Positions 9,144 through 18,305 of a stretch of DNA of 32,298 nt are shown here, piece by piece. Position 1 is the first letter of the stretch. Each line of letters begins with the position of its first letter. The stretch comes from JBKHYJ01 sp046565505 (GTDB taxonomy: Bacteria; Acidobacteriota; Blastocatellia; UBA7656), in the NCBI GenBank assembly GCA_046565505.1, contig JBKHYJ010000100.1, positions 1-32,298 on the forward strand, in the 5' to 3' direction. The notes under the pieces were generated by a model. It saw nothing but the letters and a program-made list of their open reading frames with translations. It searched no databases and had not been told where the DNA came from. The translations under genes were made by a program, and so were the position numbers.

Positions 9144-10709
9144 CTATCGCCGCGCGTAGATCCTGTAGCTCGCCTGCTCGAACACCGGGCGGTAGTCTTC
9201 GGCCAGCAGCCTGTTGATGTGCCTGTAAATTTCCGGCTCTCTCTCTCTTACTGCCTCATGCTCTTGCTCGTACCGGGCGTCGACGACGATCAAATCGGGG
9301 GCCCTCCCGCTGTTGTACCCCAGGTACTTGTCATCAGACAAAGAGTCATAAGACTTCAGCCCAAAGCTCAATTCCGAGGTCCCCATAATCAGGCTTCGCT
9401 CGCCCGAGTTCTGATTGAGAAAATTGACCGCGGGCAGGTAGCTGTTGTGATAGCTGTCGCGCGCCATGACGTAAGCATTCCCGGCCAGGTGCAGTAGCAT
9501 GAGCGCGCAAAAAGCGGGCGCCATGACCCAGCGCGGCGGGCGTCGGCTCGCCCAGCACGAATGAACCCATGCGGCGAGCAGGGCCGCGTACAGCGGCGTG
9601 ATGTGAACGAGGTACAGGTGGAGCTTCGTGCCTTCGAGAAACGTCTGGTGCGCGAAGAAGAGCGCGCAGATGATGAGCAGCGCGCGGTAGCATTTGGCAG
9701 AGCGAACCTCCCGCGTGCATACCGCGCCCGCGACTCCCAGCGCGTACGCCGCGACCAGAGCAACTTTTAAATGATTCGCCGCGCCCGCCGCCGACAAGCC
9801 CAGGTATCTCTCCGTCATCTCATATTTGAGCGCGCCCAGCGGGGACGCCAGCCCCCAGAGTCTTCCGCCCCCATTGCCGCCCAACTGAGTCAGAAAAAGA
9901 TTCAGGTCGCGGGCGACGTAGAGCAAGTAGCTCGCGGCCGCGACGACATACGGCGAGGCGGCCGTCATCACATGACGCCGACGGATATTGCGGCGGTCAT
10001 AATAAAGAGTGAGGAACGAAAGCCCCGCGAGCCCGAGCACGCCGTTCGGGTGGGTGAGGCCGCTCAGGGCAACCAGCGCGTTGCCCGTGAAAATGGCGTA
10101 GCCGAGGCCGCGCGCGCGCAGCCGCAGGTAAGCGGCGAAGGCCGAGAAATTCAGCGCCGCGCACATCATATCCATCCGCCCCGCGGACGCGCTCCTGATG
10201 AAGGCGAAATCCAGGGCTATCAGCGCGAGGGTCAGCAGGGCGACCTTCCTATCATTCGTGAGCGATTCGATTATGACGAACCATGCGGCTAGCGCAATGA
10301 GGCCGAAGCCGACGGAGATGCCACGCATGACGAAAAGGCCGAAGCCGAAGATTTTGTATGAGGCCGCCTGCGCCAGTATATTCAAAGGCATCACCCAGTA
10401 GGTGAATTGATGAATCCGCGTGGTCATCGAAAGATTGGATTCTTCGATCACCGTCGTGCCCATATGCCCGCCCGTCGCGAGGTTGCGCGCAGGACTCGCG
10501 AACCACCCTTCATCGCATCCGGGGCTATCGGTCAAAACTCGCCCGACGGCCAGCCCGAGGTAAATCACGGTCACGGCCGCGGCGGATAGATATAATGCGC
10601 GCCTGTCACCCCTCGTCGCCGTGCGGCCGTAGCCCGCGGCGGGCGCGGCCGGGCTGATCGGCTCCGCCGTTTCGGTGCTGACTGCTTTAGCTGCAAGCCG
10701 CGTTCGCAT
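9144..10709 (-). CDS. GT39-like membrane glycosyltransferase, GT39-2 (paralogue of GT39-1)
   Basis: 521 residues. A 38-residue polar N-terminus precedes the first membrane segment (about 39-58), then PGCDEGWFASPARNL with the catalytic-type pair D66-E67. It shares long stretches with GT39-1: DEGWFASPA-NL, MGTTV, YWVMPL--LAQA, FGFGLF-MR, GRMDMMCAAL and LTHPNGV, and the same C-terminal soluble part with YLPAV-FLNQ. The two are therefore paralogues within one locus, probably moving different sugars from polyprenyl-phosphate donors or acting on different acceptors in the periplasm. The ATG at 10709 has GGAG six bases upstream. It follows GT4-2 by 74 bases. Confidence 0.85.
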   Translation of the reverse strand: MRTRLAAKAVSTETAEPISPAAPAAGYGRTATRGDRRALYLSAAAVTVIYLGLAVGRVLTDSPGCDEGWFASPARNLATGGHMGTTVIEESNLSMTTRIHQFTYWVMPLNILAQAASYKIFGFGLFVMRGISVGFGLIALAAWFVIIESLTNDRKVALLTLALIALDFAFIRSASAGRMDMMCAALNFSAFAAYLRLRARGLGYAIFTGNALVALSGLTHPNGVLGLAGLSFLTLYYDRRNIRRRHVMTAASPYVVAAASYLLYVARDLNLFLTQLGGNGGGRLWGLASPLGALKYEMTERYLGLSAAGAANHLKVALVAAYALGVAGAVCTREVRSAKCYRALLIICALFFAHQTFLEGTKLHLYLVHITPLYAALLAAWVHSCWASRRPPRWVMAPAFCALMLLHLAGNAYVMARDSYHNSYLPAVNFLNQNSGERSLIMGTSELSFGLKSYDSLSDDKYLGYNSGRAPDLIVVDARYEQEHEAVREREPEIYRHINRLLAEDYRPVFEQASYRIYARR

Positions 10710-10783
10710 GCCGCACTCCGTTGGCCTTCGGTGTTGATGTTGCGAGAGGGAAGACCAAGCCCCAATCGCCCGAGCGCCTAAAA

Positions 10784-11923
10784 TTACTCTGCGCCCTTCG
10801 CCTCTCTCCGCGCGCCTGCGCGAAGCCCGACGGCGCTTCGCCGGCCCCGCTCGCGCATCAGCTCTCTGTAAATATTCATCACCGCTTCGAGGCCCTCGTC
10901 CTTCGCCGTCGCCTCCTGCTCGCCACCTGCCTGACTGGCCTCGCGGCTGGCCGTACTGCCCTGACTCAATTGCCGCTCGATTGCCGACCCAAGAGCTTCG
11001 ACGTTGGAGGCAGGTATCAAGCGAACTCCGGCCGGGCGCATGCAGTTGTCGGTCGCGATAACGGGGACCCGCAGGTGGAGCGCCTCGCGCACGGAAATCG
11101 AGTCCCCATCATAAAGCGTCGTGCGCAGGAATAAATCGCTTTCGGCAATCGCCCTCAACGTGACTGCGTGCGGCACGTCTCCGCACAGCAGCACGTGGTC
11201 GCGGTAAGGCTTCGCGGCGACCTGCTTCCGCAAATCTTCTTCGAGGCTGCCGGAGCCTATGACAGCGAGCCCCGCGCTCGGGAATCGTTCCCGAACGCGG
11301 CCGAGCGCTTCAATCTGTAGCGGGAGGTCATATTCCGGCTCCAGCAGCCCGACCGTCGTCAGCGTTATTTCATGAGAATCAAAGAACCGCCTCAGCTCCG
11401 GCGAGAGCGCATCTGACGGCGTCTGGCTGGAGGGCGCATGCGGTTGGACCAGCCGCAGCCTTTCGGGCGGAACGCCGAACCTGCGAAATAGCTCAACGAG
11501 CTGCCGGTTGACGCAAATGATGCTGTCGAACCGGCGGAAGACGAACCCGCGCAGGGTGCCTGGGCGCGCAGACTTGCCTTCCTCCGACTCGGGATAGCCG
11601 CCCGAATGAAACGTCAGCACGGCCCTTTTCCCCGGCACCATGCAACACAGCATCGCGAGCCCTAGCACGCGCACGGGGACGCCGCCTCCCAGGTGCAGAT
11701 GAATGATGTCGTATTTGAGCCGCGCGAGCAGGCGGATGACTTGAAGCGGGCTTTTCGGATAATAGACTTCATCCGCTTCCGGCTTCCTGTGCCGAGTCGT
11801 GTTTATGACGGCGCAGGCAAAGCCCTGGCTCCGCAGGTATCGCCGTATCGCCACAATGTTTGTCTGCACCCCGCCATGCGGCGGCGGGTAGGGTCCCATT
11901 TGTAAAATTCGCATCGCGCTCAT
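10784..11923 (-). CDS. GT4-like glycosyltransferase (GT4-2)
   Basis: 379 residues, GT-B fold. It opens MRILQMGPYPPPHGGVQTNI, the glycine-rich first loop of GT4 enzymes; YDIIHLHLGGG (71-81) and SIICVNRQLVELF close the first domain. The second domain has TTVGLLEPEYDLP and the donor-site region YDGDSISVREALHLRVPVIA (271-290), where E280 stands for the second Glu of the EX7E motif and D272 replaces the first. That change is seen in several bacterial GT4 subfamilies and need not mean loss of activity. M1 (11923) and M4 are both possible starts. The last 30 residues are basic and low complexity. Cytoplasmic role in repeat-unit assembly is inferred. Confidence 0.82.
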   Translation of the reverse strand: MSAMRILQMGPYPPPHGGVQTNIVAIRRYLRSQGFACAVINTTRHRKPEADEVYYPKSPLQVIRLLARLKYDIIHLHLGGGVPVRVLGLAMLCCMVPGKRAVLTFHSGGYPESEEGKSARPGTLRGFVFRRFDSIICVNRQLVELFRRFGVPPERLRLVQPHAPSSQTPSDALSPELRRFFDSHEITLTTVGLLEPEYDLPLQIEALGRVRERFPSAGLAVIGSGSLEEDLRKQVAAKPYRDHVLLCGDVPHAVTLRAIAESDLFLRTTLYDGDSISVREALHLRVPVIATDNCMRPAGVRLIPASNVEALGSAIERQLSQGSTASREASQAGGEQEATAKDEGLEAVMNIYRELMRERGRRSAVGLRAGARREAKGAE

Positions 11924-11983
11924 CCCGGGAAGAATTCAAGCGGTCTCATATAATTCAAAGAAGAGACGAGAATCATTACTTGC

Positions 11984-12000
11984 GCGCGCGTAAAGCGCGC
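11984..12000 (-). repeat. GC stem-loop after the bi-domain oxidoreductase gene
   Basis: GCGCGC arms (11984-11989 and 11995-12000) with a five-base loop lie 10 bases past the stop of the bi-domain oxidoreductase gene, inside an 86-base gap. No T-run follows on the minus strand, so it may slow or protect RNA rather than end transcription. Confidence 0.35.
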
Positions 12001-12009
12001 ACGTCGGAC

Positions 12010-14184
12010 TCACCCGATCACTTCCTTGAGTTCGATCGCGCGCGGGCTGAGCGTCCGCGCCGATTCGAGCATACGCAGGCAGGCCACGGTCGCCCGCGCG
12101 CCGTCGCGCGCAGTTACCCCGGGCGAACGGCCTTCGCGAATGCCGTCGATGAATGATTTCAGTTGGGCGGCGTAGCCCTTGTCTCCCCAGAGCTTCGACC
12201 TCGTGCGCCGCAGCTTGTCTTGAATTCGCAACTGCTTGAAGTCTTCCACGGCGACGCTCACGCCCTGCGAGAAAGCTTCCACCAACTCGCCACCCGACTT
12301 GCCGCCTATCGTGCAGTAAGTGAGGTTGCCTACGGAGCCATCCTCGAACCGGAAGCTCGCGACCATGTTGTTTTCGCCGATGGGGTCCTGCCTCCCCGTC
12401 GGCAGGCAGTAAGCCGACACGCTCACGGGCTCCGAATCCAGCAGCCAGCACATCAGATCTACGAAGTGGCATGCCTCGCCGAGTATGCCGCCGCCGATGG
12501 CCGGGTCGCTCATCCAGTAGGCGCTCGACATCCCCGGCGAGCTCATGCGGCAGTTGACGACAGCGGGCCCGGCGCGGCGGGCCAGGATTTTTTTCTGCTC
12601 GACGTAGAATGGGGCGAAGCGGCGATTGAAGCCCACCGTGAGCTGCCCGCCCGCCTCTTCGGCGGCCCGGCAAACCGCGCGGCACTCGTCCTCCGTGATA
12701 GCCATCGGCTTCTCTACGAATACGTGCTTGCCCGCCCTGAGCGCGGCGGCTGATTGAGCCGCGTGGTGCTGGTTGCGGCTCAGGATCATCACCAGGTCGA
12801 TCTCCGGGTCGGACAGTATCTCTTCAAAGTCCGTCGAGCAGTAAGCAGCGCCGAAGCGGTCGGCGTAATTCTTGCCGCGCGCGCCGCTCGCCGAGTAGAC
12901 CGCATGCAGGCGAGCGCCTCGGATGCCTTTCAGGTTCGGCAGGTGCTCCCACCGCGCGAGGTTCCCCGCCCCCACGAGCGCGACGCGCAACCCGTCTTTC
13001 CCGGCAGGGCGGGGGGCAGCGGCGACCCTGCGAAGAGGCTTGAAACCGGCCCCCGGAGCCTTTTCCGCGTCGCCCGCCGCCGGGTAGCGCAGCAGGACGG
13101 CGAGGCTGTTTGACGATGGGTCGAGTATGGTCCGGTAGGCCGCGGGCGCGTCCCCGAGGTCGAACTCGTGCGTGATGAGTGGCTGAAGGTCTACGCGGCC
13201 CGTCGCCGCGAGGCGCAGGAATTCTTCCAGGTTGCGGTTTTCCGTCCAGCGCACGTAAGAGATGGGGTAATCGCGCCCCTGCTTCTCGTATTCGCTGTCG
13301 TAGCTGCCCGGCCCGTAGGCCCTCGACATGAAGAGTTGAATCTCTTTCATGTACATCTCATTCCAGGGGAGGCTCATGTCCACCGCGCCGACGATCACCA
13401 TGCGGCCGCGGTCTTTGCAGATTTGAAGGGCCTGGCGGCATGGGGCGGAGGACTTGGCGGCGGCGGCGACCATCACGCAGTCGGCCCCGCGCCCGGATGT
13501 GATGGCGTTGACCTGCTCGGCCAGCGACGGCCCGCCCGCCAGGCCATAATCGGCTCCAGACCGTTCGGCCAGATCGACGCGGTCCTGCTTCAAATCTATC
13601 GCGATACAGACGCCGCCCTGGAGCCTCACCAGCTGGGCTATCAACTGCCCGACCAGCCCGAGCCCGATCACCGCGACCACGTCGCCTATGCCCACCTGCG
13701 CCGTCCGCACCGCGTTGAGCGCGATGCTGCCGAGGGTGGTGAAGCAGGCGTGCTCGAACCTGACGGAGTCGGGGACCCGCGCGACGAGGTTGCGGGCCGC
13801 GAGTATGGTCTCGCCATGCCCCGTGCCTTCGCCGCCGTAAGCCACGCGGTCGCCTACGGCAAGGTCCGTGACGGTCGGGTGCTTATCTACTACCACGCCC
13901 GCGCCCGAGTACCCGAGCACGGCGTACTCGCCGAACTTGGCCTTAACTTCGGCCGCGGTCCGCGCGGGGCCCGTGACCTTCATAACGTCCCAGATTTTGC
14001 GCAGGTGTGATGGGTTCTCGGCGACCTCTCTCAGCACGCCCTCCTGGTGAATGCTGGCGGTCTCCGTCCCGCTGCTGATGAGCGAATAGAGCGGTCGCAC
14101 GAGGACATGATGAGGCGTGACCACCGGGTCCGGCACCTCATCTACGATTATCTGTTTCAATCCTTTTCGCAGAACTTGTTTCAT
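12010..14184 (-). CDS. Bi-domain oxidoreductase: zinc-type alcohol dehydrogenase (MDR) fused to Gfo/Idh/MocA
   Basis: 724 residues in two enzymes joined by a Pro/Ala linker (about 368-398). Residues 1-367 are a medium-chain dehydrogenase/reductase: GYSGAGVVVD (91-100), DRVAYGGEGTGHGE, and nucleotide motif GLGLVG (174-179). Residues 399-724 are Gfo/Idh/MocA: VALVGAGNLA (401-410), the EKP motif (491-493) carrying the catalytic lysine, and GGGILGEACHFVDL (564-577) with the family His. This fusion is a known architecture in surface-polysaccharide loci, often near heparinase-type genes, but its reaction is not established; an oxidation or epimerisation of an NDP-sugar or sugar ring is likely. It starts 13 bases after methyltransferase 2. 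Confidence 0.88.
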   Translation of the reverse strand: MKQVLRKGLKQIIVDEVPDPVVTPHHVLVRPLYSLISSGTETASIHQEGVLREVAENPSHLRKIWDVMKVTGPARTAAEVKAKFGEYAVLGYSGAGVVVDKHPTVTDLAVGDRVAYGGEGTGHGETILAARNLVARVPDSVRFEHACFTTLGSIALNAVRTAQVGIGDVVAVIGLGLVGQLIAQLVRLQGGVCIAIDLKQDRVDLAERSGADYGLAGGPSLAEQVNAITSGRGADCVMVAAAAKSSAPCRQALQICKDRGRMVIVGAVDMSLPWNEMYMKEIQLFMSRAYGPGSYDSEYEKQGRDYPISYVRWTENRNLEEFLRLAATGRVDLQPLITHEFDLGDAPAAYRTILDPSSNSLAVLLRYPAAGDAEKAPGAGFKPLRRVAAAPRPAGKDGLRVALVGAGNLARWEHLPNLKGIRGARLHAVYSASGARGKNYADRFGAAYCSTDFEEILSDPEIDLVMILSRNQHHAAQSAAALRAGKHVFVEKPMAITEDECRAVCRAAEEAGGQLTVGFNRRFAPFYVEQKKILARRAGPAVVNCRMSSPGMSSAYWMSDPAIGGGILGEACHFVDLMCWLLDSEPVSVSAYCLPTGRQDPIGENNMVASFRFEDGSVGNLTYCTIGGKSGGELVEAFSQGVSVAVEDFKQLRIQDKLRRTRSKLWGDKGYAAQLKSFIDGIREGRSPGVTARDGARATVACLRMLESARTLSPRAIELKEVIG

Positions 14185-14197
14185 AGCTAAACCGAAA

Positions 14198-15001
14198 TCA
14201 CCGCCGGGCGGCTATGGCCGAGGGGGCCGCATGGGCCGCGCCCGCGTGAGCCGCGCTCTTGATTGGTTGGGAGAATACGATCACGACCTGCCAGGCGTAC
14301 TTTCTGGCGAAAGGCATGAGCTTGAACAACGCGCCGTCGGCGGCGTCGAGCGCCTTCAGCAGCAGGGCGTACCCGGGCAGCTTCCTGAAGGGGACGGCCA
14401 TGATCGAGCCGAAGTGGAAGTAACGCGGCTCGATTTTGCCGAAGTAGGGCGTCATGGATTTCAAATCTTTCATGAGCAGGGGGTGCTCGTCTTCGGTCCG
14501 CAGCTCGGGCGTGCACTTTCGATAAAGGTTGATGAGCGGGTTGTGGCCGAGCGGCTCGATGAAGACCGCCTTGCCGCCGGGCCTGAGCGTCCTGGCTATC
14601 TCCGATAGCGATTTGTGCAGGTCGAGGTGGTGAAGGATTCCCATCCCGCATATCAGGTCAAAGCTGTCGTCGGCGAAGTCCATCGACTCGGCGTCCATCG
14701 TGCGGAAGGTCGCGTTCTCTGCGTGTTCGCGCCGGGCCCTCTCGGTGGCCTGCTCTATAGCCGTGTCGGAAATGTCTATCCCCGTGACGGTCGAGGCCAT
14801 CTTCGCGATGAATAAAGCCTCGAAGCCCGGGCCGCACCCGTATTCGAGCACGTCTTTATTCGGGGAGTTGGCGAACAGGAAATCGTCGTAAAAATCCCTG
14901 CTGCCCGACACGGCGGTGTAAAACTTTACGGCGCGGTCCCGCGTGCCTTCGCTGAACGCCTTGTCATGAAACACTTTTTCTTTTTGCTGTTTTAGCTCCA
15001 C
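14198..15001 (-). CDS. SAM-dependent class I methyltransferase (methyltransferase 2)
   Basis: 267 residues from a GTG at 15001, with AGGGG six bases upstream; no other start makes sense. Motif I is VLEYGCGPG (51-59), followed by GIDISDTAIEQA, the post-I acidic residue, DDSFDLICGMGILHHLD and IARTLRPGGKAVFIEPLG. After this the chain continues with a C-terminal segment rich in aromatic and basic residues that may touch a membrane or glycan. This is the UbiE/COG2226-like class; in an EPS operon it probably O-methylates a sugar, which is inference. It is only distantly similar to methyltransferase 1 and has no Trm112-like part. Confidence 0.83.
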   Translation of the reverse strand: MELKQQKEKVFHDKAFSEGTRDRAVKFYTAVSGSRDFYDDFLFANSPNKDVLEYGCGPGFEALFIAKMASTVTGIDISDTAIEQATERARREHAENATFRTMDAESMDFADDSFDLICGMGILHHLDLHKSLSEIARTLRPGGKAVFIEPLGHNPLINLYRKCTPELRTEDEHPLLMKDLKSMTPYFGKIEPRYFHFGSIMAVPFRKLPGYALLLKALDAADGALFKLMPFARKYAWQVVIVFSQPIKSAAHAGAAHAAPSAIAARR

Positions 15002-15126
15002 GGGAATCCCCTTCGAGGCGCCGGCGAATCAATAACCCTCCAGGCTGTTAAATTGCGAAAAGAGGCCGGATTCCAGCCCGTACGAGGCCGACGTTAATTC
15101 GCGGCTGGGGGCATGCGCGGCTCCGT

Positions 15127-16326
15127 TCACTTCCCCCGCATCAACTCGTCGTAAAGCTTCTCGACAGACTCGACCATGCGCCCCATCCCGAATTCCGCGC
15201 CGATGAACCGCCGCGCCGCCTCCGCGACCCTGCGCCGGTCGGCCGTGTTGGCGAGCGCAAACGCGATGCGCTCGCTCAAGGCGTCCGAGTCGGCGGGCGG
15301 GACCAGATAGCCCGTTTCGCCATCTACGATTAATTCTTTCGTGCCGCCGACGGTAGTGGCGACGACGGGCACGCCTGCCGCCATCGCTTCCATAACGGCG
15401 TTGGGCAACCCTTCGTGCAGCGAAGACAGCACGAGCAGGTCGAAGGAGGCGGCCAGCCGCGCCGCGTCCGGCCTGTCGCCCAGCAGGCGCACGCGCCCCT
15501 GGAGGCCGAGATTCGCTGCTTGACCTTCTATGTCGCTCTTGAGCGGGCCGTCGCCTACGAGGACGAATCGGGCCTTCGGCTCTTTGTCGATCACGCGCGC
15601 GGCGGCTTCGAGAAAGAACCTGTGGCCCTTGACCGGCTGGAGCCTCGCGACCATTCCGACGAGCCTGGAATCAACGTCCAGTTCAAGCTCGCGGCAAACT
15701 CGGTCGTGAAGGTCGCGGGCTTCGGGCGGGTCTGCGGCCGGGCTTATGCCATTCTTGACGACGACGATCTTACCGGCTTGCGCGGCGTCGCGGGAAAGTA
15801 TGTGGTCGCGGATCGCCTCGGAGTTGACCAGTATTCGGTGGGCCATGCGGTGAATCAGGCGCGTGCCCCATTCGTGGATGGCGCGGTCCGACAGCTTCAA
15901 GTGGCGCTGGCATGCGATGACCTGCACGCCCGCCAGGCGTCCCGCCGCCCCGCCTATAATCCCAGCGTAGAAGTCATGCGCGTGCAGTATGTCTATTCGC
16001 TCGCGCGCCATCAGCGCCGTCAAGCGCGAGAGCTGGCGCAGGGCGTTCAAGTTGTAAAAACTCGTGAGCGGGAACTCCGGCACGTTCGGGAAGCGGCCTT
16101 CGATCTCCTTGTAGAAAGGCCCGCGATTGCGAAGCGCGGCCAGCCTTATATCGTATCGCTCAGGGTCCAGCCGCCCTAGCAGCGCGGCGGCCTGCCGCTC
16201 CGTGCCTCCGATTTCAAAACTGTTGATGAGGTGAAGCACGCGCGGCCGTCTGGCCGGTTCGGCCGCCTTGCCCGCGTCGCGACTGACGCCGTTATCGTCG
16301 AGTGTTGCTGCGCTCATGCTGCTCAT
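15127..16326 (-). CDS. GT4 family glycosyltransferase (GT4-3)
   Basis: 399 residues. VLHLINSFEIGGTERQ (30-45) is the classic GT4 start with the GGTE loop; HAHDFYAGIIGG and RILVNSEAIRDHIL end domain one; GMVARLQPVKGH (224-235) and EGLPNAVMEAMAAGVPVVAT (305-324) form the donor site with both glutamates of EX7E (E305, E313). It resembles exosortase-associated and other EPS GT4 enzymes of the PelF/WcaL kind in general form; the sugar is unknown. The first ATG (16326) overlaps the AsnB-2 stop as ATGA; M4 (16317) has GAGG nine bases upstream and is an alternative. A 125-base gap follows before methyltransferase 2. Confidence 0.87.
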   Translation of the reverse strand: MSSMSAATLDDNGVSRDAGKAAEPARRPRVLHLINSFEIGGTERQAAALLGRLDPERYDIRLAALRNRGPFYKEIEGRFPNVPEFPLTSFYNLNALRQLSRLTALMARERIDILHAHDFYAGIIGGAAGRLAGVQVIACQRHLKLSDRAIHEWGTRLIHRMAHRILVNSEAIRDHILSRDAAQAGKIVVVKNGISPAADPPEARDLHDRVCRELELDVDSRLVGMVARLQPVKGHRFFLEAAARVIDKEPKARFVLVGDGPLKSDIEGQAANLGLQGRVRLLGDRPDAARLAASFDLLVLSSLHEGLPNAVMEAMAAGVPVVATTVGGTKELIVDGETGYLVPPADSDALSERIAFALANTADRRRVAEAARRFIGAEFGMGRMVESVEKLYDELMRGK

Positions 16327-18284
16327 CCTCGCGCCGCTTCGACCGCCCCCGCGGCGCGGCCGGCCCCGATTCGCTTCGCGCCGGCGAAGCTCATTTCGGG
16401 CCGCCTGTCGATGAAGGCGCGCTGCCAGAGCTCAAAAGTCAACAGCCCCCAGAGGTGGCGCGAGTTGTCGCGGCGGCCCCTGCGGTGTTCGTCAAGGATT
16501 CTGTCAACCGCGCCTTGATTGAAGTACCCGCGCTGTCGGGTGCGGGCGTCGGCGAGCGTATCGACGAGCAGGGCCCGCAGCTCGCCATTTAGCCATTTCT
16601 TGATGGGCACGTCGAACCCCTGCTTGGGCCTGTCGATAATCTCGTCCGGGATGACGCCCCTGACGGCCCGCTTGAATATGTGCTTGGTCACGCGCCCGCG
16701 CAGCTTGAGGGAAGCCGGTATGGTCTGCACGAACTCTATCAGCTTGTGGTCGAGCAGCGGCACGCGCGCCTCTATGGAGTGGGCCATGCTCATGCGGTCC
16801 ACCTTGGTCAGTATGTCTCCGGGCAGGTACGTCTTGCTGTCGAGGTAGAGCAGGCGGTCCGTCGGGTCCTGCGATGACGGCGCGTTGTAGAGCCGCTTGA
16901 ACGCTTCGCCGGAATTGTACGAGCCGAGGGCGCTGCGGAAATCCCGTGAGAGCAGCTCGTCTTTGCCCGCCTCGTTGAAGTAGGAGAGGCCGTCTATGTA
17001 TCGCGCGTCGGGGGGCAGCGCCACGTGGCGCAGGAAGTTCTTCCCATAAGCGCCGCGCGGGAGCATGCGGCTCGCCCTGAGCAGCACGTTGCGGCGGATG
17101 AATTCGGGCACGCGCTCGAACGCTCGCCTGTCGCGGTCGATGCGGTATCGCTCGTAGCCCGCGAACAACTCGTCGCCGCCGTCGCCCGAGAGCACGACTT
17201 TCACATGCTCGCGGGCCATCTTCGAGACGATGTAAGTCGGGACGCTCGACACGTCAGCGAAAGGCTCGTCGTGATGCCAGATGATCTCTTCGACCAGGTT
17301 GCAAACGTCCGGGGTGACGACGAATTCGTGGTGGTCCGTGCCCAGGCGGCGGGCGGCCATGCGCGCGTAATGAAGCTCGTCGAATGACGACTCGCTGAAG
17401 CCTATCGAGAAGGTCTTCACGGGGCGGTCCATCAGCCGGGCCATCGTCGCGACGATTGCGCTCGAATCTACCCCGCCCGAGAGGAACGCGCCGAGCGGCA
17501 CGTCGCTGATGAGCCGCAGCCTCACGGATTCCGTAACTAGCTCCCGAATCCCCTCGACGTAATAGCCCTCGTCGCGGGCCGGCTCGCACGCCGCGCGCCC
17601 GGCGTAGTCGAAATCCCAGTAGCTGCGCACGGTCAGGCGCGAATCTTTGAATGTGAGCGTGTGGCCCGGGGGGAGCTTATGAACCCCGCGAAATGCCGTC
17701 GATGGGTCGGGCACGTAGTTGAACGAAAGGAAGTCCGAGATCGCCTGCGGGTTCACCTCGCGCGTCACCTTCGGGTGCTGTAGGATCGATTTTATCTCCG
17801 AGCCGAATATGAGCGTGCCGCCCGCGTGCCAGTAGTGGAGCGGCTTGATGCCGACCCTGTCACGCGCTACGAAAAGCTTTCTGTCGCGCGAGTCCCAGAT
17901 CGCGAAGGCGAACATCCCGCGCAGCCGCCCCACGCATGCCTCGCCTTCCTCCTCGTAGAGGTGGACGATCACCTCCGTGTCGGTGTTCGTCCGCAGGGCG
18001 TGGCCGCGCGCGATCAGCCCTTCGCGCAGGTCGCGGAAGTTGTAGATTTCCCCGTTGAAGACTACCCAGACCGAGCCGTCTTCATTAGAGATGGGCTGGT
18101 GGCCCGTGAACAGGTCGATGATCGAGAGCCGCCGCATCCCCAGCGCGACGCCCCCATCGACGTGAAAGCCTTCGTCATCAGGCCCCCGGTGCTCTATCGC
18201 CCGACACATCCGCCCTATCAGGTCGAGCCGCTCCGCGCGGCTCGCCGCGCCATCGGCCTCCATCATTCCTGCAATGCCGCACAT
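16323..18284 (-). CDS. asnB: AsnB-type glutamine-dependent amidotransferase (AsnB-2)
   Basis: 653 residues. MCGIAGM with nucleophile C2, HRGPDDEG, FNGEIYNFRDL, then the ATP-binding LSGGVDSS (268-275) and LSGDGGDELFAGY. Both domains look complete and active. The LSGDGGDELFAGY and DILTKVDRMSMAHSIEARVP segments are close to the AsnB form found in EPS and exosortase loci. A strong ribosome site GGGAGGAAG lies seven bases before the ATG. It follows the O-antigen ligase by 21 bases and is translationally coupled to GT4-3. Two intact copies in one locus argue for different acceptors, or amidation at two steps, rather than plain asparagine supply. Confidence 0.9.
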   Translation of the reverse strand: MCGIAGMMEADGAASRAERLDLIGRMCRAIEHRGPDDEGFHVDGGVALGMRRLSIIDLFTGHQPISNEDGSVWVVFNGEIYNFRDLREGLIARGHALRTNTDTEVIVHLYEEEGEACVGRLRGMFAFAIWDSRDRKLFVARDRVGIKPLHYWHAGGTLIFGSEIKSILQHPKVTREVNPQAISDFLSFNYVPDPSTAFRGVHKLPPGHTLTFKDSRLTVRSYWDFDYAGRAACEPARDEGYYVEGIRELVTESVRLRLISDVPLGAFLSGGVDSSAIVATMARLMDRPVKTFSIGFSESSFDELHYARMAARRLGTDHHEFVVTPDVCNLVEEIIWHHDEPFADVSSVPTYIVSKMAREHVKVVLSGDGGDELFAGYERYRIDRDRRAFERVPEFIRRNVLLRASRMLPRGAYGKNFLRHVALPPDARYIDGLSYFNEAGKDELLSRDFRSALGSYNSGEAFKRLYNAPSSQDPTDRLLYLDSKTYLPGDILTKVDRMSMAHSIEARVPLLDHKLIEFVQTIPASLKLRGRVTKHIFKRAVRGVIPDEIIDRPKQGFDVPIKKWLNGELRALLVDTLADARTRQRGYFNQGAVDRILDEHRRGRRDNSRHLWGLLTFELWQRAFIDRRPEMSFAGAKRIGAGRAAGAVEAARG

Positions 18285-18305
18285 GACACTTCCTCCCTTG
18301 CGTTC

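Noticed and set aside
10784..11923. GT4-2 as an inactive enzyme because the first Glu of EX7E is Asp
   Set aside because: Such changes occur in working GT4 subfamilies and the rest of the donor site is intact.
13168..14010. 280-residue plus-strand reading frame
   Set aside because: Antisense to the MDR half of the bi-domain oxidoreductase; composition is His/Arg/Ala rich and no family is recognisable. Long shadow frames are expected at this GC.
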